Shown one piece after another: positions 16,694-25,145 of a DNA stretch of 30,767 nucleotides. Every line of letters starts with the position of its first letter. Within the stretch, counting starts at the first letter, position 1. This DNA comes from Ga0074139 sp964515195. Lineage in GTDB: Bacteria; Bdellovibrionota; Bdellovibrionia; Bdellovibrionales; Bdellovibrionaceae. The notes under the pieces were generated by a model, which worked only from the letters and a program-made list of their open reading frames with translations, did not search any database and had not been told where the DNA came from. A program made the position numbers and the translations under genes. Location: assembly GCA_964515195.1 (NCBI GenBank), contig CAZETK010000040.1, forward strand, positions 1 to 30,767, written 5' to 3'.

Positions 16694-16891
16694 TTGGATT
16701 CAAGAGATGAATGGGCCTTATGGACAAGGCGCTTGATAATAGCCACTAGATATAGGGATATATGCCCTTTTAGACTAGAGGATATTTCAAGAAACAAGGA
16801 GGTTCCTACTGGAACTTTATCTGTGGCGGAGCTGCCAAACCCGACTTCGGTCGTGGCCATCTTGGAAAACATTAAAAAATTAAGATTCTGA
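16694..16891 (+). other. Coding-like open frame without ATG upstream of nrdA
   Basis: This frame is open from 16670 to the TGA at 16889-16891 and would give 65 residues from TTG 16694. The translation looks protein-like, for example CPFRLEDISRNKEVPTG and LPNPTSVVAILENIKKLRF. It has no in-frame ATG, and no ribosome-binding site precedes the TTG. It ends 19 bases before nrdA. I do not recognise a family. It may be a gene remnant, a small protein, or chance; it overlaps the NrdR-like box, which argues against a conserved gene. Confidence 0.25.
16743..16758. promoter_or_regulatory. NrdR-box-like palindrome upstream of nrdA
   Basis: CCACTAGATATAGGGA matches the NrdR-box consensus as I know it (ACACTATATATAGTGT) at 12 of the 14 central positions after alignment. 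A weaker half-match (AGACTAGA..., 16772-16787) lies 29 bp downstream, repeating ACTAGA. NrdR boxes normally come as pairs about 31-32 bp apart overlapping the nrd promoter. A possible -35, TTGATA (16733-16738), lies just before the box, with GATATA at 16757-16762 as a weak -10. No nrdR gene is in the window. Confidence 0.55.
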
Positions 16892-16910
16892 AAAATTGAG
16901 GGGGAAGGCG

Positions 16911-19349
16911 ATGAGCAACATCGAGGCTGGCCATGTTGACACTCTGGAATTACTTTCGACACCAAGCATGAGGGAGGCTTCGGATGCTTACGGGCCTACA
17001 GCAGAGGGTTCAATTCCAGTTATGCGAGTGCGCAAGCGTGATGGCTCTCTCGAACCCGTGGATGTTACGAAAATTGTTGAACGTGTGACCTATTGTTGTC
17101 AGGGGCTTCGTGCTGTTGACCCACTTCGTGTCGCAACAAAGGCTATCTCTGGTCTTTATGACGGAGCCACTACGAAGGAATTGGATAATCTTTGTATTCA
17201 AACATCTTCTCTTTTGATTGGAGAAGAGCCTGAGTATTCAAAACTCGCCTCCCGCCTTTTATCAACCTTTATTGATGAAGAGGTCCGTTCACAGAAGATC
17301 CAATCCTTTGCGGAAAGTGTGAGTTTCGGTTTTAAGAATGGCCTTCTTAGCGAAGCACTTTACAATTTTGTGCAGACCCACAAGGCGGCCTTGTGTGCTG
17401 CCATCGAGCCCTATCGAACCGATCGTTTTGAATATTTTGGCTTGCGCACAATTTATGATCGCTATCTTCTTAAAAACCCGACTTCCCGCCAGGTGTTTGA
17501 AACACCTCAATATTTTTTCATGCGAGTGGCCTGTGGCTTGGCTACCCAATTAGATGAAGCGATTGAGTTTTACCGCTTGATCTCGTCCCATGATTATATG
17601 CCTTCGACACCAACCCTTTTTAATTCGGGAACCCTGCGCCCGCAGATGAGCTCTTGTTATTTATTGGATTCACCTCAAGATGATCTTAAATCCATCTATG
17701 ATAAGTACACAGACATTGCTCTTTTATCAAAATTTGCCGGTGGCATTGGTGTGGGATACTCTCGGGTGCGATCACGGGGATCTTTGATCAAAGGGACCAA
17801 TGGCCACTCCAATGGTATTATTCCCTGGTTAAAGACCCTGGACTCCTCTGTTGCTGCTGTTAATCAAGGCGGAAAACGAAAGGGTGCCGCCTGTATTTAC
17901 CTTGAAACTTGGCATGCTGACATCGAGGAGTTCCTTGAACTTCGTGACAACACGGGCGACGAAGCCAAGCGAACTCATAATCTAAATTTAGCCAACTGGG
18001 TTCCTGACCTTTTCATGAAGCGCGTGGAGGCCGATCAGATGTGGTCTCTATTTGATCCTAATATTGTGCCTCATTTTGTTGACCTATATGGGCCTCAATT
18101 TGAAAAAGCTTACTCGGAAGCGGAAGAACAAAAATTATACGCTAAACAAATTCCAGCGCGAGACCTGTATCAAAGAATGATGAAAACATTAGCTCAGACT
18201 GGAAATGGCTGGATGACTTTTAAAGACGCCTCCAACTTGAAGTCCAATCAAACAGGGCTTCCCCATAATGTCATTCATCTTTCCAATCTTTGCACCGAGA
18301 TCCTGGAGGTCACTTCGAATAATGAAACCGCTGTTTGCAACCTGGGTTCTGTTAATTTAGCCCGTCATGTGGTCAATGGCGAATTCGATTTTGAAAAGCT
18401 CGCTCGCACAGTCCGAGTGGCCGTCAAGTATCTGGATCGGGTTGTGGATATTAATTTTTACCCTATTGGGACCGCAGAAGATTCCAATCGCAAGTGGCGC
18501 CCCGTAGGACTGGGTATCATGGGATTGCAGGATGTGTTCTTTCAGTTGAAGCTTCCATTCGACAGTGATCAGGCTAAATCTCTTTCCACCCGCATTCAAG
18601 AAGAGATCTACTACAATGCGCTTTTCACAAGTGCGGAGCTAGCAGAAAAATTGGGTCCCCACGAAAACTTTGCGGAAACACGAGCCTCTAAAGGTCTTTT
18701 GCAATTTGATCTTTGGGGAGTGAAACCTGATGATGAAAATCGGTGGAATAAACTTAAAGAAAAAATTGTCAAAACGGGCCTTCGCAATTCTCTTTTGATT
18801 GCGATTGCTCCAACAGCGACAATCGCCAGCATCGTAGGATCATACGAAGCGACAGAACCACAGATTAGCAATCTCTTCAAACGTGAGACATTATCTGGAG
18901 AATTCCTTCAGGTGAACCGATATCTGGTGCAAGAATTGAAATCGCTGGGACTTTGGAATGAGGATCTTCGCAATGAGATCAAAATGTCAGAAGGCTCTAT
19001 TCAGAACCTGGCATCAGTTCCGCAAAGATTGAAAGAAGTCTTCCGAACTGTTTGGGAAGTCCCTATGAAAGCCTTAATCGATATGGCCGCAGCCCGAAGC
19101 GCCTATATTGATCAATCGCAAAGTTTAAACCTGTTTATGGAAGCTCCGACTATTGGAAAGCTTTCTAGTATGTATATGTACGCATGGAAGAACGGCATCA
19201 AGACAACCTATTACTTACGCAGCCGTCCTGCGACCAGTATTGCCAAGACCACTGTGAAAAACAATAATGGCGCTAAAAAGCAGTACACAGAACAAGAAGC
19301 CTTAGCGTGCAGTCTGGAAAATCCAGAGTCCTGCGAGGCCTGTCAGTAG
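16911..19349 (+). CDS. nrdA: Ribonucleoside-diphosphate reductase alpha subunit, class Ia
   Basis: NrdA is the large, catalytic subunit that reduces ribonucleoside diphosphates to deoxyribonucleotides. From ATG 16911 it is 812 residues. This start has GAGGGGGAAGG (16898-16908) before it and is preferred to the TTG at 16896. An N-terminal ATP-cone (about 35-125: VMRVRKRDGSLEPVDVTKI) gives allosteric activity control by ATP/dATP. Active-site residues are in place: Cys249 (SSCYLLD) and Cys476 (AVCNLGSVNLA) as the redox pair, and N459-L-C461-T-E463 as the radical site. Paired tyrosines in KTTYYLRSRPA form the radical relay. The C-terminus CEACQ has the shuttle pair Cys808/Cys811. nrdB follows after 64 bases. 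Confidence 0.97.
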   Translation: MSNIEAGHVDTLELLSTPSMREASDAYGPTAEGSIPVMRVRKRDGSLEPVDVTKIVERVTYCCQGLRAVDPLRVATKAISGLYDGATTKELDNLCIQTSSLLIGEEPEYSKLASRLLSTFIDEEVRSQKIQSFAESVSFGFKNGLLSEALYNFVQTHKAALCAAIEPYRTDRFEYFGLRTIYDRYLLKNPTSRQVFETPQYFFMRVACGLATQLDEAIEFYRLISSHDYMPSTPTLFNSGTLRPQMSSCYLLDSPQDDLKSIYDKYTDIALLSKFAGGIGVGYSRVRSRGSLIKGTNGHSNGIIPWLKTLDSSVAAVNQGGKRKGAACIYLETWHADIEEFLELRDNTGDEAKRTHNLNLANWVPDLFMKRVEADQMWSLFDPNIVPHFVDLYGPQFEKAYSEAEEQKLYAKQIPARDLYQRMMKTLAQTGNGWMTFKDASNLKSNQTGLPHNVIHLSNLCTEILEVTSNNETAVCNLGSVNLARHVVNGEFDFEKLARTVRVAVKYLDRVVDINFYPIGTAEDSNRKWRPVGLGIMGLQDVFFQLKLPFDSDQAKSLSTRIQEEIYYNALFTSAELAEKLGPHENFAETRASKGLLQFDLWGVKPDDENRWNKLKEKIVKTGLRNSLLIAIAPTATIASIVGSYEATEPQISNLFKRETLSGEFLQVNRYLVQELKSLGLWNEDLRNEIKMSEGSIQNLASVPQRLKEVFRTVWEVPMKALIDMAAARSAYIDQSQSLNLFMEAPTIGKLSSMYMYAWKNGIKTTYYLRSRPATSIAKTTVKNNNGAKKQYTEQEALACSLENPESCEACQ

Positions 19350-19369
19350 TCTTTGAAAATATCATCTGG

Positions 19370-19389
19370 GCCGATTCAGAAAAGTCGGC
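19370..19389 (+). other. Stem-loop between nrdA and nrdB
   Basis: GCCGATT (19370-19376) can pair with AGTCGGC (19383-19389) with one G-U pair and a 6-base loop. It lies in the 64-base gap between the two subunit genes, just before the nrdB ribosome-binding site AAGGAG (19400-19405). It has no T-tract, so it more likely affects mRNA processing or subunit ratio than termination. Confidence 0.35.
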
Positions 19390-19413
19390 TCTGCAATTAA
19401 GGAGAACGTTGAA

Positions 19414-20412
19414 ATGATACTCAACCCTGGATTTGACCTAACCCTAAGACCCATGAAGTACCCTGTCTTTTACGAAATGTTCAAGAATGGGATCAAAAAC
19501 ACCTGGACTGTGGATGAGGTGGACTTTTCAACGGATCTCGTGGATCTTCGCCAGAAGCTCACGCCAGCCGAACATCATCTTATCAACCGCTTAGTGGCCT
19601 TTTTTGCCACTGGTGACACCATTGTCGGAAACAATCTGGTTGTGAATTTGTACAAACATATCAACTCTCCGGAAGCTCGCCTATATTTAAGCCGGCAGTT
19701 GTATGAAGAGGCTTTGCACGTTCAATTTTATCTGACACTTTTGGACAACTACATTCCTCATCCAGACGAAAGGGCAAAAGCTTTCGCCGCCGTGGAAAAT
19801 ATCCCTTCTATCCAAAAGAAAGCCCAATTCTGCTACAAATGGATCTACTCTATTAATGACTTGGATAAACTTGAAACCATTGAAGATCGCCGTAAGTTTT
19901 TGATGAACTTGATTTGTTTTGCCACATGCATTGAGGGCCTTTTCTTCTTTGCCGCCTTTGCCTATGTCTACTTCTTACGCTCCAAAGGGTTGCTAGCAGG
20001 GTTGGCGGCGGGAACTAACTGGGTCTTCCGGGATGAGAGCATGCATATTGCATTTGCCACGGAGGTAATTCATTTAGCCCGTCAAGAAGAGCCTGGCCTT
20101 TTTAACGAACAAATGAATGAAATGGTGGTCCAGATGCTTGAAGACGCTATTGATTGTGAAATGGCTTTCGCTGAAGATTTATTGAATTATGGAGTAGCCG
20201 GCTTGTCCATCAAGGATATGCGGCAGTACTTGGAGTATATTGCGGATATGCGTTTGGAATCGTTACACATCGCCCCCCGCTTCAATGTGAAAAACCCTTT
20301 TGCCTTCATGGAACTTCAAGACGCACAGGAACTCACCAACTTTTTTGAGCGCCGAGTCAGCGCCTATCAAGTGGGCGTCTCGGGGCAAGTGACTTTTGAC
20401 GAGGCCTTCTAA
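19414..20412 (+). CDS. nrdB: Ribonucleoside-diphosphate reductase beta subunit, class Ia
   Basis: NrdB is the small subunit that holds the diiron centre and the tyrosyl radical used by NrdA. The 332-residue product keeps all six metal ligands: Asp68, Glu99, His102, Glu174, Glu208 and His211. It also has Tyr106 four residues after His102 (EALHVQFY), the position of the radical tyrosine. The tyrosine points to class Ia rather than the radical-tyrosine-lacking Ic type, which has Phe there. The tail GQVTFDEAF is the acidic C-terminal peptide that binds NrdA. AAGGAG at 19400-19405 precedes the ATG. The next gene starts 5 bases after the stop, so it is probably in the same transcript. Confidence 0.97.
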   Translation: MILNPGFDLTLRPMKYPVFYEMFKNGIKNTWTVDEVDFSTDLVDLRQKLTPAEHHLINRLVAFFATGDTIVGNNLVVNLYKHINSPEARLYLSRQLYEEALHVQFYLTLLDNYIPHPDERAKAFAAVENIPSIQKKAQFCYKWIYSINDLDKLETIEDRRKFLMNLICFATCIEGLFFFAAFAYVYFLRSKGLLAGLAAGTNWVFRDESMHIAFATEVIHLARQEEPGLFNEQMNEMVVQMLEDAIDCEMAFAEDLLNYGVAGLSIKDMRQYLEYIADMRLESLHIAPRFNVKNPFAFMELQDAQELTNFFERRVSAYQVGVSGQVTFDEAF

Positions 20413-20417
20413 ACTCA

Positions 20418-21089
20418 ATGTCGGCGATAAAGAGATCTTCTAATTCTAAGAAAAAAATTTATGAGGGACTCGCGTGGTCCCTGTTTTTTTTAAGCTTGGG
20501 AATTTGGGGATTTTATCTGGGATTTACCTCGCCCAGTGGAACTTTTCGGGTCTGGGAGGCCGAGCCACAAGACGTACTTCTTTATACAGAATCCGAAGCC
20601 TTGGCTGATGTCTTTAAAGATATGCAGTTTACGGATTGGAATCTTTCCATCGCTGTCATAGATGAGCCGACGGAATGGGAAATCAAAACTTTGGCTGGTC
20701 GTGGAGCTCATTTGGTTCTAATCGAAAGAACATTAATGGAGCAGCTCAATCGAGTTTCGCTGTTAGAAAGGGCCCGTATACGAGTGCCTTTATTTTCTTT
20801 CCTTTACCCGGACTTTCGAAAACAGGACTGGGAAAAGGTTTATCTTCCTCTATTCTGGCAAAGCGAAGATGCCCACCTGAACACCGTTAAAATCTGGGGG
20901 TTCAGTGTTCCGCAAAACTCCCCCGATCGAAAGCTTTCTTGGAAGGCCTTCTACGAGTTGGTTCGTCATCCTCTTTTTAAGGCGAGACTGATGGGCTCAC
21001 AGTTTGGTTTAACCTTGCAGGAATTTGAAGAGAGTTCGATTCCGGCCGAAAGAAAGCCTAGTTTCATTCGCCAGTGGCGAGAGCCCTAG
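20418..21089 (+). CDS. Membrane-anchored protein of unknown function downstream of nrdB
   Basis: I do not recognise this 223-residue protein. It has a basic N-terminus (KRSSNSKKK) and one hydrophobic segment at about residues 17-36 (WSLFFLSLGIWGFYLGF), followed directly by a Pro/Ser-containing stretch. This suggests an N-in membrane anchor with an exported domain of about 185 residues. The domain contains DVLLYTESEALADVFKDM, HLVLIERTLMEQL and LPLFWQSEDAHLNTVKIWGF. The alternation is weakly reminiscent of periplasmic solute-binding folds, but I see no diagnostic motif. It begins 5 bases after nrdB with no clear Shine-Dalgarno sequence, so it may depend on read-through translation from nrdB. 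A link to nucleotide metabolism is not shown. Confidence 0.72.
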   Translation: MSAIKRSSNSKKKIYEGLAWSLFFLSLGIWGFYLGFTSPSGTFRVWEAEPQDVLLYTESEALADVFKDMQFTDWNLSIAVIDEPTEWEIKTLAGRGAHLVLIERTLMEQLNRVSLLERARIRVPLFSFLYPDFRKQDWEKVYLPLFWQSEDAHLNTVKIWGFSVPQNSPDRKLSWKAFYELVRHPLFKARLMGSQFGLTLQEFEESSIPAERKPSFIRQWREP

Positions 21090-21107
21090 TTTTTGATTTT
21101 GAATTGA

Positions 21108-21602
21108 TTACTGTCGCATGACCAGCGTTGAACTGACCGTTTTGAAGTTAGGACGGATCTGCTGACCATTCTCATCAACGACTACCAATTGTAGATTTAC
21201 CGTATAATTTCCGGCTGGTTGCCCTTGCAAGTTGATGGGAATATAGAATTTCCCCTGATTGCAGCGAGCCACAAAGTTAGGCGGAAGGACAGATGTCACA
21301 TTCAAAGGCTGCATCCCAGAGTTTTGAATTCCCACTTCAATAAAATTTTGTGGAAAGAGGGAAGGATAACAAGATCCACTGATTTCACCAAGACTACTCC
21401 CTACTGGCATGATATTGGTGACGGGTGAACTTAAAACCATTAGAGTTTCAGTTGCATCTGCGACCCCTAGTACACAACTATTTTGAGGGCATCGGGTGGA
21501 TTCCAACTCGTCGCTGAAAAGAGATCCTTCATGACTGGTATTACAGGCCGTCATAAAAAACGCCAAATAAGCCAAAAACAAAGCCGAGAAAAAAGCCCCC
21601 AA
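21108..21602 (-). CDS. Predicted lipoprotein, unknown function
   Basis: This is a 164-residue predicted lipoprotein of no known family. The N-terminal hydrophobic segment (AFFSALFLAYLAFFMTAC) ends in a lipobox-like M-T-A-C with the lipidated Cys at residue 20. The mature part has a Cys pair in STRCPQNSCVLG and two further cysteines (SGSCYPS, VARCNQG), which could form disulfides. It continues with beta-strand-like segments (NFIEVGIQNSG, KFYIPINLQG, NYTVNLQLVVV) that resemble an immunoglobulin-like fold. The start appears to be TTG 21602, with AAGGA at 21614-21618 (minus strand); no upstream ATG is in frame. It faces the preceding plus-strand gene with 18 bases between stops and has no clear terminator. 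Confidence 0.7.
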   Translation of the reverse strand: MGAFFSALFLAYLAFFMTACNTSHEGSLFSDELESTRCPQNSCVLGVADATETLMVLSSPVTNIMPVGSSLGEISGSCYPSLFPQNFIEVGIQNSGMQPLNVTSVLPPNFVARCNQGKFYIPINLQGQPAGNYTVNLQLVVVDENGQQIRPNFKTVSSTLVMRQ

Positions 21603-21760
21603 ATGTTAATAATTCCTTAAAGCATGAATACCCCTTTCTTTAAAATAAGGGAAATCTCCCTAACCGCAAAGAGGAACAAGGTTAACTATCTCAAATTAAG
21701 ACGAAAGCGGGTCGAGATCCCTCTCACCAAACTTCCAGATTGGAGGCTCATCAGCTGATA

Positions 21761-22852
21761 TTATATAGCGCCGCTGCCTTCATCGCCAGGACCTTCGACG
21801 TTAAGGGCATCTTGAGCAGCGGCTAAAGCCGCTGCTTGCTCGGCTTCATATTTTGACAACCATCTGAGATCTTTTTGCGGAACTTCTTCACCCATTGTCA
21901 CGGCATCACGAATATCTTGGGCACGCTGGCGATTCTGCTCGTCCTTCATGCGCTTTTTTTCTTCTTCAAAGAAGGCGGCCGTTGTGTCCACAGCCTGAAG
22001 CTCCTGTTGAATCCGCTCAAGTTCGGCCTCTCCGTCAGAGTATGTGCTGGCCACCACTTGAGACATACTATCGGTGATATCAGAAAGCTGTTCTTTCTTT
22101 TCTTCTTCGTCCCCGATTCCTTCTGGCAAAAGCTCATCGATTTGCGAAAGGGTTGGAAGTTCTTTTAGGTTACGAAGACCGAAGATTTCCAAAAATTTGC
22201 GGGTGGTCGCATATTGCATAGGACGCCCCGGAAGATCACTTTTACCTTCAAAGCTAACAAGACCTTTCTCCATCAAGGCCCGCAAAAGATGACCCGATTC
22301 GACACCTCGTATTTCATCAATTTCAGCCTTAATCACAGGCTGTTTATAGGCCACAATCGATAAAACTTCCAAAGCAGGACCCGACAACCGGAATGAACGT
22401 CCCTTCAACAAACGTCGCAGAAAACTCATATTATCCACTTTGGTGCGAAGCTGAAATCCTCCGGGGACTTCTTCTAAAGCCACACCTCGTCGAGCGCCAG
22501 CGTATTCCACGGCCAAACGCTCGATAATACGCTTGATATGGGATCGCTCTATATTGGTGCCTTTAAAAAGTTCACGCAGGGTCGAAAGGCTGACGGGTTT
22601 GTCCGATGCAAACAGAAGGCTTTCAATGATGCTTTCGGCCTGTTCGTCTTCAATAAATAATTTTTCTTCAATTTCGGCCGCCTCAAAAGATTCAAGCTCA
22701 GATCCTTCCACATCGGCTGGCTCGAAGGAATCCAAATTGTCCTCTACGGAGTCACCTTCTTCTTCGGCGGCTTCGCGCTCCTCGACTTCTTGTAAAGCTT
22801 CGCGCTCGTCTTCGCTTAGGATATCTTTTGGATCTTCAAACTTTTCAGACAT
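21761..22852 (-). CDS. scpB: Chromosome segregation/condensation protein ScpB, extended
   Basis: ScpB is the winged-helix partner that, with ScpA and SMC, forms bacterial condensin. The core (about residues 68-250) shows LLFASDKPVSLSTLRELF, the hallmark LSIVAYKQPV (164-173), EIDEIRGVESGHLLRALMEKGLV and DLPGRPMQYATTRKFLEIFGL. At 363 residues it is far longer than the usual 180-200. The extra parts are an N-terminal tail of about 65 residues that is almost all Glu/Asp/Ser/Ala and a charged C-terminal region (about 255-363) with coiled-coil character (LERIQQELQAV, EEEKKRMKDEQNRQRAQ). Its start lies 8 bases inside the end of scpA, so translation is coupled. Confidence 0.94.
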   Translation of the reverse strand: MSEKFEDPKDILSEDEREALQEVEEREAAEEEGDSVEDNLDSFEPADVEGSELESFEAAEIEEKLFIEDEQAESIIESLLFASDKPVSLSTLRELFKGTNIERSHIKRIIERLAVEYAGARRGVALEEVPGGFQLRTKVDNMSFLRRLLKGRSFRLSGPALEVLSIVAYKQPVIKAEIDEIRGVESGHLLRALMEKGLVSFEGKSDLPGRPMQYATTRKFLEIFGLRNLKELPTLSQIDELLPEGIGDEEEKKEQLSDITDSMSQVVASTYSDGEAELERIQQELQAVDTTAAFFEEEKKRMKDEQNRQRAQDIRDAVTMGEEVPQKDLRWLSKYEAEQAAALAAAQDALNVEGPGDEGSGAI

Positions 22853-23912
22853 GGCTGTCTCCGCCCTCTTCTAATTCTTTTTCAGCGTTCAAAATATCTT
22901 CATCTGTTGCCACTTCTTCACTGGCAAATAGAGTTTCCTCTTCTAATTCTTCATTCCCAGAGTCCATCAGTACAAATTCATCCGGAGAAACATCCGTAGT
23001 GTCGACGTCGCTTTTAGCTACCTCGAGCCCATCCTCTGAGGCACCCTCGAAGCCCAACTGCGCCTGCTCTTGTTGATTTTCAGCTTCCGCCGCTTTCAAA
23101 AACATTTGGTCTGCGGCGTCCTCGGATTGAAGTTGATTGTACTCTTCCACCCGTGAGACCACGTCAGTTTCGATAGGCTGTGTTGTCTCGACCCAAATAT
23201 CTTGATAAACTTCAGATTGGTACAAAGAGGCAAAGCCTAACTTTCCCAGTTCCAAGAGTGATAAAAAAGTGATCAACGTTTGACGGGTTTTCTCTTCAAC
23301 AGTGTTGGTCACCTCTTGGTAGCCGGCTGAAATCAAAGAAAAGAAGCTGACCCTCTCGCCCACTTTAAGAAAATTCTTAAGCTGTAAAATTCGATTGGCG
23401 ATGCTCTGAGTTTTCGCCGTTACCTCATGGACCTTCTTCTTGGCGGATCGTAGAACTCGTCGATACATAGCGATCAGCGAAAAAAGGCCATTGTCTTCGA
23501 TAATGATTTCTTCTTCACGCTCGCCAAAAGATTCCCGGATTCCACGGGTCCAAATATCACGACCCAACCAGGGGCGATCTTGAAGGGCTTTTGCGGCCTC
23601 TTTATACTTTTCATACTCTAAAAGACGTTGCACCAGTTCTTTACGGGGATCTTCCACTTCAATCACTTCGCCATTCTCATCATACGTGGGAAGAAGAAGC
23701 TTTGATTTAATTTGAAGCAGTGTCGCCGCCATAGCGATAAACTCACCGGCAACTTCCAGGTCTAATTCTTTCATCAACTGGACGTACTCAAGATACTGGG
23801 CTGTGATCTTTTGGATCTCGATATCCATGATATCCATCTCTTCTTTACGGATCAGGTAAAGGAGCAAATCCAGAGGACCTTCAAATCGTGACAACTGAAT
23901 ATGGTAACTCAT
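22845..23912 (-). CDS. scpA: Segregation and condensation protein A (ScpA), extended
   Basis: ScpA is the kleisin subunit of the SMC-ScpAB complex, bridging the SMC heads. The 355-residue product has the typical N-terminus FEGPLDLLLYLIRKEEMDIMDI (10-31), then LDLEVAGEFIAMAATLLQIKSKLLLP (50-75). The C-terminal winged helix at about 205-242 (TLITFLSLLELGKLGFASLYQSEVYQDIWV) is also typical. The last 110 residues are an acidic tail (ELEEETLFASEEVATDEDI) not usual for ScpA, where 240-280 residues is normal. It is transcribed first, overlaps scpB by 8 bases and is divergent from trpS. Confidence 0.95.
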   Translation of the reverse strand: MSYHIQLSRFEGPLDLLLYLIRKEEMDIMDIEIQKITAQYLEYVQLMKELDLEVAGEFIAMAATLLQIKSKLLLPTYDENGEVIEVEDPRKELVQRLLEYEKYKEAAKALQDRPWLGRDIWTRGIRESFGEREEEIIIEDNGLFSLIAMYRRVLRSAKKKVHEVTAKTQSIANRILQLKNFLKVGERVSFFSLISAGYQEVTNTVEEKTRQTLITFLSLLELGKLGFASLYQSEVYQDIWVETTQPIETDVVSRVEEYNQLQSEDAADQMFLKAAEAENQQEQAQLGFEGASEDGLEVAKSDVDTTDVSPDEFVLMDSGNEELEEETLFASEEVATDEDILNAEKELEEGGDSHV

Positions 23913-24138
23913 GATTTCACAGTTTCATGTAACTCTATGGAGTTTCAAGAGTTTTGGGGGCTATTGTCGCAAGCGGTCATGTAAATTTTGATTCCCGCTC
24001 TTTAAGCGTCTGATAAGGACTTCAGCAAATTCATCGCATTTTTGCATGGGTTTTAAGCTGAAATTCCATTTCCTGCCTGTGATTATAGCCCTTGATGAGG
24101 ACTTGCGATTCTCTGAAGGGAAACGATATATTGGGGTC

Positions 24139-25140
24139 ATGAAAAAAATCATCCTGAGCGGAAGCACGGTCACTGGAAACTTAACCCTGGGAAATTATAT
24201 CGGGGCCATTCACAATTGGCGCAAACTTCAGGATGAATACGACTGTTTGTACTTTTTGGCGGACCTGCACGCTCTTACCGTGACCCAAGATCCTAAGATT
24301 CTCCGAGAAAGAATTTATAGCTTCTTCGCGCAGTACCTGGCTCTGGGATTGGATCCCGATAAAAATGTGATCTTCATTCAATCTCATGTCCATGAGCACG
24401 CCGAGCTGGCGTGGATTTTTACTTGTCTCACCCCCATGGGTTATCTGAATCGTATGACTCAGTATAAAGAAAAAGCTGAAAAGCACGTTAAAAATATCAA
24501 CGCCGGTCTTTTTACATATCCCGTTTTAATGGCAGCAGACATTCTTCTATATCAAGCGGACCTGGTACCTGTCGGCGAAGACCAACGTCAGCATCTTGAA
24601 CTGTGTCGTGATGTGGTGGGATTCTTTGACCGCGCCTATGCCAAGGGTGTCTTTAAGATGCCTGAGGCTTTTATTCCAAAAGCCGGCGCCCGTATCATGT
24701 CTCTTCAAGACCCCACAAAGAAGATGTCGAAGTCCGATGAAAATGAGAAAAACTATATCTCTGTCATTGAAGATCCTAAAAAAATTGAAAAGAAAATCAA
24801 GTCAGCTGCGACTGACTCAGGAACCGAAATTAAATTCGATATGGAAAGTAAAGCTGGGATTTCCAATCTTCTGACGATTTATTCTGTCTTGAGCGGCAAG
24901 ACTGTTCAGCAACTTGAGCAAGAATACGAGGGAAAAATGTACGGCCATTTGAAAGTGGACTTAGCCGATTTAGTTACTGAAACACTTAGTCCTGTTCGCG
25001 CTCGATATGAAGAACTCATGAAAGATCGAAGCTATCTAGATCAGTTGATGAAGTCCGGAGCCGAGAAGGCTCAGGCTCGTGCAGCCAAAACACTTCATAT
25101 GGCTTACGAGGCTGTGGGGCTGGTCCGCCGTAGAGTTTGA
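24139..25140 (+). CDS. trpS: Tryptophanyl-tRNA synthetase
   Basis: TrpRS attaches tryptophan to tRNA-Trp. From ATG 24139 it is 333 residues, the usual size for bacterial TrpRS. The class I signatures are visible: the HIGH-type segment TGNLTLGNYIGA (12-23) and KMSKS at 195-199. PVGEDQRQHLEL, the tryptophan/dimer region, lies at 144-155. An upstream in-frame ATG (24046) would add 31 residues of unrelated sequence and lacks family support. GGGG at 24133-24136 is close to the chosen start. It is divergent from scpA (226-base gap) and convergent with the M50 protease, with 5 bases between stops. Confidence 0.96.
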   Translation: MKKIILSGSTVTGNLTLGNYIGAIHNWRKLQDEYDCLYFLADLHALTVTQDPKILRERIYSFFAQYLALGLDPDKNVIFIQSHVHEHAELAWIFTCLTPMGYLNRMTQYKEKAEKHVKNINAGLFTYPVLMAADILLYQADLVPVGEDQRQHLELCRDVVGFFDRAYAKGVFKMPEAFIPKAGARIMSLQDPTKKMSKSDENEKNYISVIEDPKKIEKKIKSAATDSGTEIKFDMESKAGISNLLTIYSVLSGKTVQQLEQEYEGKMYGHLKVDLADLVTETLSPVRARYEELMKDRSYLDQLMKSGAEKAQARAAKTLHMAYEAVGLVRRRV

Positions 25141-25145
25141 TCTCT

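Larger units (their letters stand above)
16560..16910 (+). other. 351-base leader region upstream of nrdA
   Basis: There is no established gene here. It contains a T9 run at 16624-16632, a small hairpin CTCTTG-gatt-CAAGAG (16691-16706), a NrdR-like palindrome (16743-16758), and AAGGAGG (16797-16803) followed by another small hairpin GTTCC-tact-GGAAC. It also contains an ATG-less coding-like frame ending at 16891. Taken together it reads as a long regulated leader for the ribonucleotide reductase operon or as the remains of a small gene. Confidence 0.5.

Noticed and set aside
16603..16965. 120-codon minus-strand ORF upstream of nrdA
   Set aside because: It is antisense to the nrdA leader and start, has no ribosome-binding site, and its translation is low-complexity Ser/Pro-rich with no recognisable domain.
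24046..24138. Upstream start of trpS at 24046
   Set aside because: The 31 added residues do not fit TrpRS, and ATG 24139 matches the conserved N-terminus.
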